Below are positions 1-8,800 of a stretch of 16,744 nucleotides of DNA, in pieces. The position numbers were made by a program, and so were the translations under genes. Within the stretch, counting starts at the first letter, position 1, and each line of letters begins with the position of its first letter. The notes beneath the pieces are model-generated. The model had not been told where the DNA came from and ran no database searches. It was given only the letters and a program-made list of their open reading frames with translations. This DNA comes from CAVDHB01 sp963608705 (GTDB taxonomy: Bacteria; Bacteroidota; Bacteroidia; Bacteroidales; Bacteroidaceae): NCBI GenBank assembly GCA_963608705.1, contig CAVDHB010000073.1:1-16744 (forward strand). The letters run 5' to 3'.

Positions 1-6
1 GGTGCG

Positions 7-93
7 TTGCGTTGAGACAACCTTATACTCTCCAGTCTAACCTCTTCATTACATAAAGTCAAACACGGTGAATAAGGAGTCACTACTCACAGC
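7..93. repeat. Partial copy A of interspersed repeat family
   Basis: This stretch matches the reverse complement of about 16470-16551 with only scattered differences. Shared blocks include TTGAGACAACC, CTCTCCAGTCTAA, CTTCATTACATA and AACACGGTGAATA. It lies in the same orientation as the copy at 972-1465 and opposite to the copy at 16016-16744. It is cut by the window edge on the left and diverges on the right after the TCACTACTCAC segment. It carries only the CACGGTGA and TTGAGACAACC modules of the family. Confidence 0.8.
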
Positions 94-348
94 ATGACAA
101 GACACGTCCTAAATGCCCATCAATCAGTAGAGATGCGATGTTTATTGGTGGTACGATTGCGGATAATCATTTACCTTTTTATTTCTATTTGAACAAGAAT
201 TTGCCACTTTATGTGACTTTTTCGTCAAATAAAAGAACTTTTGTTTGGAAAAGATCCTCTACTCTGTGGAACTCCGTTCATTCGAATTTGAATATTTCTT
301 AATATATGGCCGTATAATACTTTCATGTGCAGAAAATAGTTCCGCTTT
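94..348. other. Gene-poor stretch with one doubtful short ORF
   Basis: No recognisable gene lies between the repeat remnant and the promoter of the lipoprotein gene. A 54-codon plus-strand reading frame (138-302, starting MFIGGTIADNH) is rich in aromatic residues and stays open upstream of its ATG for some distance, so it might be the tail of a lost gene. I do not recognise it and see no promoter or convincing ribosome binding site for it. It is more likely fortuitous. Confidence 0.3.
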
Positions 349-380
349 TTTGTCACTATCAATTTTTATCCTTAACTTTG
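349..380 (+). promoter_or_regulatory. Bacteroidota-type promoter of the lipoprotein gene
   Basis: TTTG at 349-352 is followed after 20 nt by TAACTTTG at 373-380. This matches the -33/-7 consensus of the primary sigma factor of Bacteroides. Transcription would start near 386, giving a leader of roughly 70 nt before the ATG at 457. Confidence 0.6.
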
Positions 381-456
381 TGATATATAAATCAAGAATG
401 AAATATAAATGATTCTGGAGTAGTTTTATTTACTTTCAGGCTCTAAAATAGATTGT

Positions 457-909
457 ATGAAAAAAGTACTTATCGCATTGCTGTTTTTAATCGGGATAGT
501 GGTATCTTCCTGTACCATTTCCAAGAGTGTCGTATCTCAAACCGCAAACTTGTCAAAGTATGAATACGCCTCCATTATCAATAATGACACCTATCATATT
601 CCAGCTCAATTGATGGAATATGAGATACAACTGTTTGATGCTGTGGAAGGCTCTCGTCTTAAGTTGGTCAATGACATGCGTATAAACGAGCTGACTTCGG
701 CGCAACAGTCAAAACTGCTGATGGTAAAATATGGAGTGACTATTTCAAAAGAGGAAACTGTCGTAACCGTAAATTTTATTGATTACTCCACTGGCCGTCC
801 GATAGCTTCATGTCAGGGTGCCTATACAAGCTTACTCAGTGTAAACGAAGAGATTAAAGGTGCCATAAAACGTGTGGCCCAGCAAATAGCGGCCACATTC
901 CCCAAATAA
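457..909 (+). CDS. Small putative lipoprotein of unknown function
   Basis: The 150-residue product begins with a lysine-led hydrophobic signal sequence (MKKVLIALLFLIGIVV) ending in a lipobox V16-S17-S18-C19, so it is expected to be lipidated at Cys19 and anchored in an envelope membrane. The mature part is a mixed alpha/beta-looking domain with no catalytic motif I can recognise. Its second half (about residues 85-150, with ISKEETVVTVNFIDYSTGRP) reads like a small beta-sheet followed by a C-terminal helix. The start at 457 is chosen because it gives a clean signal peptide and follows a good promoter at 349-380. It stands alone between two repeat copies. Being a lipoprotein is well supported; the function is not known to me. 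Confidence 0.8.
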   Translation: MKKVLIALLFLIGIVVSSCTISKSVVSQTANLSKYEYASIINNDTYHIPAQLMEYEIQLFDAVEGSRLKLVNDMRINELTSAQQSKLLMVKYGVTISKEETVVTVNFIDYSTGRPIASCQGAYTSLLSVNEEIKGAIKRVAQQIAATFPK

Positions 910-994
910 AGTCGTGGCTCTGTAACGTCTGTCGGTACTTCCGGCATGTACGCAATAAGGTTGTCAGATACAACACGGTGAATAGCGACTCATA

Positions 995-1047
995 ACTCAC
1001 CGTGCAAATTTCGTCATGCGGTGAGTAAATTTAGCCATGCGGTGAGT
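995..1047. repeat. ACTCACCG / CGGTGAGT hairpin cluster
   Basis: ACTCACCG at 995-1002 pairs with CGGTGAGT at 1019-1026 (8 bp stem, 16 nt loop). A second CGGTGAGT follows at 1040-1047, 21 bp after the first, about two helical turns. CACGGTGA at 974-981 can also pair with the TCACCGTG that overlaps the first arm. The same arrangement recurs at 14510-14565 and near 16440-16492. Confidence 0.75.
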
Positions 1048-1298
1048 AATGAATCCTTTTCCACTGGCTTTCCTCACGAAGAGTCCGAACGTGTCCTGTT
1101 CTCTACAGCGGAGACTTCTTATGCTTAATAGTCTAACTTCTCGGGGTGGTAAGATTACGGGCGTTAAATTTAAAAATATATACAAACTGTTTTGGAGGAG
1201 AACAAGGAAATAGCCATTCACAGAAAGAATCTTCAGAAATTTATCTACATAACTACATTAATTACTCATAAGTTACTGTATATTAAAATGATATTCCT

Positions 1299-1324
1299 AT
1301 GTAGGTGAGGCGATTCACCTACAT
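1299..1324. repeat. Perfect 10 bp inverted repeat ATGTAGGTGA / TCACCTACAT
   Basis: The arms at 1299-1308 and 1315-1324 are exact reverse complements around a 6 nt loop. ACTACAT motifs follow at roughly 10 bp spacing on the right. The other long copy keeps the hairpin at 16151-16176 with one mismatch at the loop end. Confidence 0.8.
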
Positions 1325-1530
1325 TTAACTACATTATACTACATATTTTCTGCACAGAACGCCTAAATATCAAAGGCACTCCTGATGGATACATGTATTT
1401 TCCCTCTCATTTCTCTCATAATTTAAGGATGAATACGGCATAAAGAGATAGGACTTATATTTCTATTTATTAGATATATTTGCAGTTTCAGGAGATTTGG
1501 AGGCTACTATTTATAGTCAAACGGAAGTAG

Positions 1531-1561
1531 TTTGAGAATTTCAAAAAAATAGTTACCTTTG
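1531..1561 (+). promoter_or_regulatory. Bacteroidota-type promoter before the transposase stump
   Basis: TTTG at 1531-1534, 19 nt, then TACCTTTG at 1554-1561 is a near-perfect match to the Bacteroides -33/-7 consensus. The ATG of the transposase fragment lies only 4 nt downstream, so a transcript would start at or close to that codon. It could now drive the outer-membrane gene downstream. Confidence 0.6.
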
Positions 1562-1565
1562 CATC

Positions 1566-1745
1566 ATGCGATTAAAGTTGTCCCAAGAAGAGAAGTCAGA
1601 GCTTCGTAAGCTCCAACGTAATGTAGCAGGCATTTCCGACTACGTTCGTGTGACCTGTATACTCATGTTCGACAACGGTCGCACTGCCAAATCAATATCA
1701 CCTTGGCATCAGATATACTGCTATACAACCGTATAGGCTTCTTTT
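1566..1745 (+). pseudogene. N-terminal stump of an IS630-like transposase
   Basis: The frame from 1566 begins MRLKLSQEEKSELRKLQRN and continues through YVRVTCILMFDNGRTAKSIS, the pattern of the helix-turn-helix N-terminal domain of IS630/Tc1-type transposases (a short helix rich in E, K, L and R, then a DxGxTAKxIA-like second helix). It then hits a stop at 1734-1736. A one-base change of frame near 1702 would continue as LASDILLYNRIGF, a plausible extension of the same domain, which argues for an old frameshift. The catalytic DDE domain is absent. The fragment ends where the leader-like segment and outer-membrane gene begin. Family assignment rests on pattern recognition of about 60 residues. 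Confidence 0.6.
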
Positions 1746-1765
1746 TGACTATAAAATATATAGAA

Positions 1766-1897
1766 ATGAGTACACATAATAAAATGCGAACACAGTTGAC
1801 AAGTGAGTTCTCAGTTGTGACTGAAGAGTCTCTGATTCTCGTTATGGGAGGTGCCTCACAACAGCTTTTAGCAATTGGCTCTTACTTCCAATCTCAA
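1766..1897 (+). other. Double-glycine leader-like segment fused in frame to the barrel gene
   Basis: Starting at ATG 1766, the frame encodes MSTHNKMRTQLTSEF and then VVTEESLILVMGGAS. Counting back from the GG pair, hydrophobic residues sit at -4 (V), -7 (L), -12 (V) and -15 (F), with acidic residues at -9 and -10. This is close to the leader consensus of peptides exported by C39-peptidase ABC transporters. Only about a dozen residues follow the GG before the methionine at 1898 that starts a good signal peptide in the same frame without a stop. This could be the remains of a small precursor-peptide gene fused by deletion to the next gene, or a chance resemblance. No peptidase transporter or maturation enzyme is in the window. 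Confidence 0.35.
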
Positions 1898-3953
1898 ATG
1901 CGATTTGTCATCTTCTTATTATGCTTAGGAATTTCTGTGAGCGTTAAGGCACAACCAGATAGTTTACGCACTTTTGAACTGCCAGAAGCTGTTATGTTGG
2001 CCAAGAAACAAACGGAAACTCCAACTCACTCTGTGATAATACCAACTTCCACAGAAAAATCCCATTCGGCAAACGCTTTTGACTTGCTCCATGCCATGAA
2101 CCTAAGTGGACTAGATATATCATACGACAGCAAACAGATTTTCACGTCCCTCGGACAAAAAGTGGTATTATGTATTGACGGAGTGGAAGTTTCGACAGAC
2201 GAGATAACAGCGTTACGTTCAAAAAACATACAAAGCATAGAGCTGCAAAGGAATCCGACCGGGAAATACCAAGGGAAAGGTGCCGTGCTGAATTTCAAGA
2301 CTGTCCCATATAATTATGGAGGAAATGTGTTCTTGTCAGCCAAAGAGTCCTTCCTTTACAATCACGGGGAATATCTTGCGTCTGCCGAGTATGTCCGAAA
2401 GAAGTCTCGTTGGTCACTTGTGTATTCCAACGATTGGGGAATTGCGCTCAACAAGCAAAAAGTTAACAACCAGTATCGCTTTACCAATGGGAATATGCTT
2501 TACCAAGACTCGGAAACCGACTATTGGAAAAACAAGAATCTTGCAAATGCCTTAAACCTACGTTACACAAACACGGGGGACAAATACAGGTTTTCTGTTC
2601 TTGGCACATTCTCGGACACTCGTACGCCATACGAAAACAAATCAAGACATACAGCATACACTGGAATACTGCAACAATATTCTACCACACAGAATACATA
2701 CAATGCGTACGGTAATAATTTCTCGACAACGGTTAATTACACTTTATGGTTACCCAAAAAAACAAATTGTGGATATGACAGCCTCGGCTAACATTGGCAA
2801 AAACAACTATAACTACTATTATCAAGAAACAGGACAGGAAAACCTCCATGCTGAAGCCAAGGAGGACAACATGCGTTTAGCTGCCACGCTTCAATACTTT
2901 AAAACTCTAAAAAACGGTATGGACTTTTCCACTGTCATTGACCATTATTACACACATTTCAAAGACCGTTATGGCGGCAGCATATCTGACAATCAATTAT
3001 TGGAAAATCATGTTTCGTTGGCTACAATAGGATTAAGCAAGTCATCTTCAAATCTCTATTTCTACGTGAACGCTGGAGCGTCAAACATGTACACACACCT
3101 CAATGACAAACATTATAATTACATCAACCCAACGGGCTATTATGGCCTAAACTACAGTCCGGAAGGAAAAATGTCATTCTCATGGAACGGCTTTTACGTA
3201 CACACCCTTTTTGACGCAAGTTACAAGAACGATGTTTCTATTCCGACCTCTTTTTTCGAGGTTACAAAAGGGAATCCAGACTTAAACCCAATCAAAGTGT
3301 TCAGCAACACTTTTGAATTCAACTACCACCTGCGAAAAACTTCTCTGACAGCGTCATATATGTGCTATATCTATTTCGATAATATCCTACATATATACGA
3401 AACAGACAATAGCCGTATTTACACAAGTCTTCACAACGACGGCAATTTCTACGGCAATATGCTAACTGTCACCTTGGCTCAAAGGATGTGCGATGACAAA
3501 TTGAAAATCAGTTTGAAGTGTATTGAAGAATACAATGCAATCAAAGGGATATTATATCGTAAGTCACAAAATGTAATCAGAGGAAATGTAAAGATTGACT
3601 ATACAATTCAGAAAGGGAGAATCGGACTTGAAGTTTCCACCCCATACAAAGCACTTGACATCCGTGAACCATGTTATGTCAAGAGTCCTATGAAAATGTC
3701 TGTGTACACCACATGGGACTGGTCGAATATTAGGTTGGAAGCCAGTATAAACAATCCTTTCACAAAATACGCAAAAACTAAACGGTACATGGATTACCCT
3801 TGCTTCGACATGAATATAAAGGATTACACCAATCAATCAGGTCGCAGCTTGGCATTAAAAATCACATATAATTTCGGTTATGGTAAGAAAGTGAAACGCT
3901 CCAATAATACCGTAGAGAAATTCACAAATAGTGCAATCATGAAACCTTATTGA
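1898..3953 (+). pseudogene. Outer-membrane beta-barrel protein (OMP_b-brl_3 / TonB-receptor-like), frameshifted
   Basis: From ATG 1898 the product has a signal peptide (MRFVIFLLCLGISVSVKAQ), then a plug-like region (VVLCIDGVEVSTDEITALRS, then SIELQRNPTGKYQGKGAVLN) and a long barrel of alternating hydrophobic and aromatic strands. It ends in a signature close to other family members (ITYNFGYGKKVKRSNN). The usual N-terminal carboxypeptidase-regulatory-like domain is missing. The frame breaks at the A7 run 2756-2762: frame one stops at 2791, while the barrel continues in the next frame to 3953. Removing one A restores about 684 residues, a normal family length. Such proteins bind or transport peptides or other ligands at the outer membrane; the ligand is unknown. 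The break may be a true mutation, a phase-variable state or a sequencing error. An upstream in-frame extension reaches into the leader-like segment and the transposase stump. Confidence 0.75.
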
Positions 3954-4139
3954 AATCAAGCTATGCTGTTGGATGAATTACTAAAAAATGCGATTTATTC
4001 GCGAATAATGCGTTAGAGAAAGATTATTCCCATATTTTTCTTGCACCATTTCCTGTAATGATGATACACCGAAATGTAACTTAGAACCGCTCTGCACGAT
4101 AAAGGTTACTCTCATAAGACAGTATCTACGGTTTTATAT
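3954..4139. other. Intergenic gap between convergent genes
   Basis: This stretch between the barrel gene and the end of the MFS gene holds no gene. It contains a perfect 14 bp palindrome, TTATTCGCGAATAA, at 3995-4008. That could be an operator or part of a weak terminator, but no U-tract follows it. Confidence 0.4.
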
Positions 4140-5315
4140 TTAGCTTTTACTGCAAAGACTGATAATGAGCGAAATTACGGCGAAAGCGAATCCAACGAGG
4201 CATACACCGCCCCATCCGAAAGTCTCCCAGCCAATGCCAGCGCAGAAGGTGCCAATGGATCCGCCAATGAAATACAGAGTCATAAAGATGGTGTTGGCAC
4301 GGCTTGATGCTTCCGGAATCTCTTGGATGCATCCGCTCTGGTTACTTAATTGCAGGCATTGCAGACCCACATCAACAAGGATAATGGCAGCTATCAAGCC
4401 CACATAAGTGTCACCGAAAAAGAAGGCGACCGCCCAAGCTATGAGTTGGATTAAAGCTCCGGCGATGCTGAAAGCCCGAATTCCGTAGCGGGGAATGTAA
4501 TTGCCCATTCCGCTTGCCAGCACAGCCCCGACGATACCACAAATCCCCAATACGCCTACCATGTCTGCACCTGCATGAAATGGATTGTCCGCAAGGTGGA
4601 AGGCAAGACAAGACCAAATGGCAAGCATCGAACCAAAACCGAACGCCGCACGTACTGAACGCAGACGGATGCGGGAACTGGTACAAAATATATGCCATAC
4701 GCTCGACATGAGTGAAGCATACGACCCGTTGAAATTGCGCTTCACACGGGGCATCATGGCTAACGTGGCCGCAAGACAAGCCACCATAATAACGGCTGCG
4801 AAGACAAACATCGCCCTCCATCCCAGCCAATCACCTATAAATCCACTTACCACCCTTGATGCAAGAATGCCTGTAAGCAAGCCGCTAAGAATGATACCGA
4901 TATTTCGGTCTTTGTTCTCTGGGCGAGAATATTGACCAGCCAACGGCATGAACATTTGGGGAATGACCGAACACGCCCCAAGCACGACAGACGCACCCCA
5001 TACAATCACAATATTACTGGAGCAAGCGATAATCACCGCCATAACGGCGGCTCCAATCATGTTGATAGTGATGAGCCGACGACGGGAATAAAGGTCGCCC
5101 ATTGGCGTGATGAAGCACAGTCCCAGGGCATAGCCAATCTGTGTCATTACCGTCACTAAATTTACAGCCATCTCTGAAGTTCCGAAATCGTGGCGGATTA
5201 GTTCGAGAAGTGGTTGGTTATAGTAACAATTAGCCACGGAAAAGCCTGCCATCGCAGCCATCATAACAAGCAATGAACGTGGTATGCCTTTGTTTTCTTC
5301 AAGTTGAATCATCAT
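4140..5315 (-). CDS. Major facilitator superfamily (MFS) efflux-type transporter
   Basis: The 391-residue protein has the length and roughly twelve hydrophobic segments of an MFS permease of the inner membrane. The N-terminal half has YYNQPLLELI in helix 1 and the MFS loop 2-3 signature in GDLYSRRRLI (about residues 73-82). A second short loop with R and G residues (SRVVSGFIGDWLGWR) lies between helices 5 and 6. The YNQPLL pattern is typical of bacterial MFS proteins annotated as multidrug or sugar efflux permeases. The substrate cannot be read from sequence. The start could be Met1 or Met2. It follows trxA on the same strand, but the strong terminator at 5364-5407 separates them, so it is probably transcribed alone. 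It converges with the barrel gene. Confidence 0.88.
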   Translation of the reverse strand: MMIQLEENKGIPRSLLVMMAAMAGFSVANCYYNQPLLELIRHDFGTSEMAVNLVTVMTQIGYALGLCFITPMGDLYSRRRLITINMIGAAVMAVIIACSSNIVIVWGASVVLGACSVIPQMFMPLAGQYSRPENKDRNIGIILSGLLTGILASRVVSGFIGDWLGWRAMFVFAAVIMVACLAATLAMMPRVKRNFNGSYASLMSSVWHIFCTSSRIRLRSVRAAFGFGSMLAIWSCLAFHLADNPFHAGADMVGVLGICGIVGAVLASGMGNYIPRYGIRAFSIAGALIQLIAWAVAFFFGDTYVGLIAAIILVDVGLQCLQLSNQSGCIQEIPEASSRANTIFMTLYFIGGSIGTFCAGIGWETFGWGGVCLVGFAFAVISLIISLCSKS

Positions 5316-5363
5316 TATTCCTGTTCTTTTGAAAAATACAAGTGCTTTTATTTAATAAGCATC

Positions 5364-5407
5364 TAAAAAGAAGAGACTGAACCGTAAATGATTACGGCAC
5401 AGTCCCT
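5364..5407 (-). terminator. Intrinsic terminator of trxA
   Basis: On the minus strand a 16-pair stem with one T-T mismatch and two wobble pairs (AGGGACTGTGCCGTAA with TTACGGTTCAGTCTCT) closes a 4 nt loop and is followed by TCTTTTTAG. It lies 26 nt past the trxA stop codon. Confidence 0.85.
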
Positions 5408-5433
5408 TTGTTTCTTATAAAAGGTTTTCAGTC

Positions 5434-5748
5434 TTAGAGCAGACTTTTCAGCTTCTCTTCGAATACGCTCTTGGGAGCGGCGCCCACTTGTTTGTCCACA
5501 ATCTCGCCATTTTTGATGAACAACACGGTCGGGATGTTGCGTACGCCATATTGAGCGGCGATGTCCTCGCATTCCTCTACGTCGCATTTAGCCACGTTCA
5601 CCTTGTCAGCGTACTGTTCTGCCAGTGCCTCGATATCTGGTCCGATTTTGCGGCAAGGACCACACCAGGTTGCCCAAAAGTCCAATACCAGCGGCTTGTC
5701 GCCGTTCAATAATGTCTCGAAGTTGTCTTGACTTACTTTAATTGCCAT
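5434..5748 (-). CDS. trxA: Thioredoxin
   Basis: This is a classical 104-residue cytoplasmic thioredoxin. The active site W28-C29-G30-P31-C32 sits in DFWATWCGPCRKIGP, the cis-proline is P73 in RNIPTVLFI, and the buried charged residue (D23) is present. It reduces disulfides in partners such as ribonucleotide reductase and peroxiredoxins, and is itself recycled by thioredoxin reductase. There is no signal peptide, which separates it from the periplasmic thioredoxin-like proteins common in this phylum. It lies 78 bp downstream of dnaE on the same strand, with an imperfect hairpin between them, and ends at a strong terminator. Two extra cysteines (C55, C60) lie outside the active site. Confidence 0.97.
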   Translation of the reverse strand: MAIKVSQDNFETLLNGDKPLVLDFWATWCGPCRKIGPDIEALAEQYADKVNVAKCDVEECEDIAAQYGVRNIPTVLFIKNGEIVDKQVGAAPKSVFEEKLKSLL

Positions 5749-5777
5749 AATTGCTATGTTTTTAGTGAATTAATTAT

Positions 5778-5815
5778 GGAAGAAGAGTTGCAAAAGCTGT
5801 GCCAAACTCTCTTCC
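5778..5815. other. Imperfect hairpin between dnaE and trxA
   Basis: GGAAGAAGAGTT (5778-5789) pairs with AACTCTCTTCC (5805-5815), leaving one bulged base and a 15 nt loop. There is no clear U-tract on the minus strand, so it is more likely a weak attenuator or processing site than a full terminator. It may set trxA expression relative to dnaE. Confidence 0.4.
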
Positions 5816-5826
5816 TGTTTTGTATA

Positions 5827-8800
5827 TTAGTTTATTTTATAGTCTAATAATGGATTGCTCTTGATGTAGTCTATCAGTTGCGGACGCACATTGATTCTTA
5901 TATTCCGGGAAACAAGGTTCAACGGTCTGTGCATGCTTTCGTCTACCACGTGGAAGCAGAGTTCCGCTTGGGGATTCTCTGTTTGCGCACATTCTTGCAC
6001 CAAGGTTTCCATATCATTGAGCAGGCTGTTGTTCAACGCTTGCAGGGGCAGTTCGATGGTCAGCCGATGGATAATCTTGTCTTTTATGTCGGGCAGGAAT
6101 TGGACGGAGGCTATCCGCAGGTCATATACGCCGGGAGCACCCCATTTGCGGGGTTCCATCTTGGCGTGGATAAACAGCGAGTTGCCTACGACCATAAAGT
6201 TACGCCAGGCAGCCCAGTCTTGTCCGAAAAGTGGCAGTTCTCCCGCACCAGAATAGTCCTCAATCTTCGTGATACCGTAAGGTTTTCCCATCTTGGTCAG
6301 TCCTTCTTTCACTGCGGTGACAATGCCGCCGAACTCCAACTCCTTGTTAGCCAGCGAGGCTTTGTCTTCCAATTGGTTAAGGTGTACGTTGCAGACATTC
6401 TCCAGTATGAGTTTGTACTGGTCGAGCGGGTGACCTGAGATGTAGATACCCACCAAATCCCGTTCTTTGTTCAGTCGTTCGAGGTCGCTCCACGTATCTG
6501 TTTCTGGTGGTACGGGGGTGGCTATCTGTACGGTGTCCATTCCTCCGAAAAGGGAGTTCTGCTGTGAGGCTTGGTCTGTCTTGTAGCGTGTACCGTAAAT
6601 GAGGAGCGTTTGTATGAAGGTGTCACCTTTTTCGTTCTTTGCGAAATAACGCTCTCGGGGGATGCCGAAGCTGTCGAATCCGCCAGACAGTGCCAGACAT
6701 TCCATGGCCTTGCGGTTGCAGGCGGAGAGGTTCACACGCTGCACGAAGTCATAAATACTGGTGAAGGGGCCATTCTTCCGCTCTTCCAAGATGCATTGCA
6801 CGGCATTCTCACCCATGCCCTTCACCGCACTCATGCCGAAACGGATTTCTCCTTTCGGGTTCACGCTGAACTTGCGATGACTTTCGTTCACGTCAGGGCC
6901 AAGGATGCCAATGCCCATCGCCTTGCACTCATCCATGAGTTTGGTTATTTCCGTGATGTTCGCCAAGTTCCGGCTCATGACGGCGGCCATGTATTGTGCC
7001 GGGTAGTTGGCCTTGAGGTAGGCTGTTTGATAGGCCACCCAAGAATAGCAGGTGGCGTGACTCTTGTTGAAAGCGTAGGAAGCGAACTTACGCCAGTCTC
7101 CCCAGATTTTCTCCAGCACTTTTTCGTCATAGCCATTGGCCTTTCCGCCGGAGATGAACTTGGGGTACATGTGGTTCAACTTCTCAATCAGCTTCTTTCC
7201 CATCGCCTTACGCAAGGCATCGCTCTCGCCTCGGGTGAAGTTGGCCAACTGGCGGGAAAGCAGCATGACCTGCTCCTGATAGACCGTGATGCCGTATGTG
7301 TCCTTCAGGTATTTCTCCATGCAGGGGATGTCGTAGGTGATAGGCTCTTCTCCATGCTTGCGGGCGATGAAGCTGGGGATGTAGTCCATAGGCCCTGGAC
7401 GGTAGAGGGCGTTCATGGCGATGAGGTCCTCGAAGGTAGAAGGCTGTAGCTCACGTAGGTATTTCTGCATACCCGCGGACTCGAACTGGAAAGTGCCTAT
7501 CGTGCGTCCCTCGCAGTAGAGTTTGTAAGTGGCCGGGTCTTCGATGTCGATATTGTCCACGTTGATGTCGATACCCAGACTGTCCTTGATATTTTCTACC
7601 GCTTCTTTGATAATGGAGAGCGTCTTCAGACCGAGGAAGTCCATCTTGATAAGTCCGGTTTCCTCGATGACTCTTCCCTCATATTGAGTGCAGATAAGTT
7701 TCTCTCCAGTCTCCTTGTCTTCCGCCGTGCTGACAGGCACCCAGTCGTCAATGTCATCTCGGCAGATAATCACACCGCAGGCGTGTACTCCAGTGTTGCG
7801 GACATTTCCCTCTAACATCTTCGCATAGCGGATGGTTTCTCGCAGCAAAGGGTTGGGAGAGGATTCCGCCTGTTGCAGTTCCGGGATGCAGGCGATGGCG
7901 TTGGTGAGGTTCATCTTCTTCCCGTCTGGCAGTTTGTCAGGAATCAGCTTGCACAGGCGGTTGGATTCTTCTAATGGCAGTTTCTCCACTCGGGCCACGT
8001 CCTTGATAGCCAATTTGGTGGCCATGGTACCGTAGGTAATGATGTGTGCCACTCGGGCCGCTCCGTATTTATGCGTGACCCATTGGAGGACTTTGGCACG
8101 TCCGTCGTCATCAAAGTCCACATCGATATCAGGCAGAGAGATACGGTCGGGGTTCAAGAAACGCTCGAACAGCAGGTCATATTTCACAGGGTCTATCTTG
8201 GTGATGCCCAGACAATAGGCCACGGCAGACCCTGCGGCAGAACCACGTCCTGGTCCTACGGAGACTCCCAATTGCTGTGAGGCGGCGTTGATATAGTCCT
8301 GCACAATCAAGAAGTAGCCGGGGAAACCCATGGTCTTCATGATGTACAGCTCGAAGTTGATACGTTCTTTTAATTCTTCCGAGAGGTTCTCACCGTAGAC
8401 TTTTCTCGCTCCCTCGTAGGCAAGTTTTGTCAAGTAGTCGGCTTCCAGCTTGATACGGTAGAGCTTGTCATAACCGCCTAATTTCTTTATCTTTGCGTCA
8501 GCGGCTTCTTTGGAAAGCACCACCTTTCCATTCTCGTCACGGGTGAACTCGTTGAACAAGTCTTCTTCCGTATATTTCTTGCGGTATTCCTCCTCTGTGC
8601 CGAAGTCTTCGGGAATGGCGAAGTTGGGCATGATAGGCGGATGGTCGATGGTGTATTCCACTACCTTGTCGCTGATTTCACAGGTGTTGGACAAAACTTC
8701 GGGCAAGTCAGCGAAAATGGCGTTCATTTCCTCCCTTGTCTTGAACCATTCCTGTTTCGTGTAGAGCATGCGGTTCGGGTCGTCCAAGTCTCTGTTGGTG

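Larger units (their letters stand above)
972..1465 (-). repeat. Copy B of interspersed repeat, inverted mate of 16016-16495
   Basis: About 490 bp match the reverse complement of 16016-16495 nearly end to end, including blocks around AGTTAGACTATTAAGCAT, CGGACTCTTCGTGAGGAAA and CTACATTTAACTACATTATA. Differences between the copies are mostly transitions. The copy contains the ACTCACCG/CGGTGAGT hairpin elements at 995-1047 and the ATGTAGGTGA hairpin at 1299-1324. A 74-codon minus-strand frame (997-1221) lies in it and has a counterpart in the other copy, but the differences do not look like those of a selected protein, so I treat the repeat as non-coding. Left of 972 it diverges from the other copies. 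It fills most of the gap between the lipoprotein gene and the transposase stump. Confidence 0.9.

Noticed and set aside
997..1221. Conserved small protein in repeat copy B
   Set aside because: Its counterpart in copy D differs mainly by amino-acid-changing transitions, so the frame looks like a by-product of a non-coding repeat.
2756..2762. Programmed -1 ribosomal frameshift at the A-rich site in the barrel gene
   Set aside because: Although the run resembles a slippery heptamer, the barrel continues in the +1 frame (one base must be skipped), so a classical -1 slip would not restore it.
6571..7449. Long plus-strand open frame (292 codons) opposite dnaE
   Set aside because: It is antisense to the conserved polymerase gene, has no recognisable domain or promoter, and is explained by the codon bias of dnaE.
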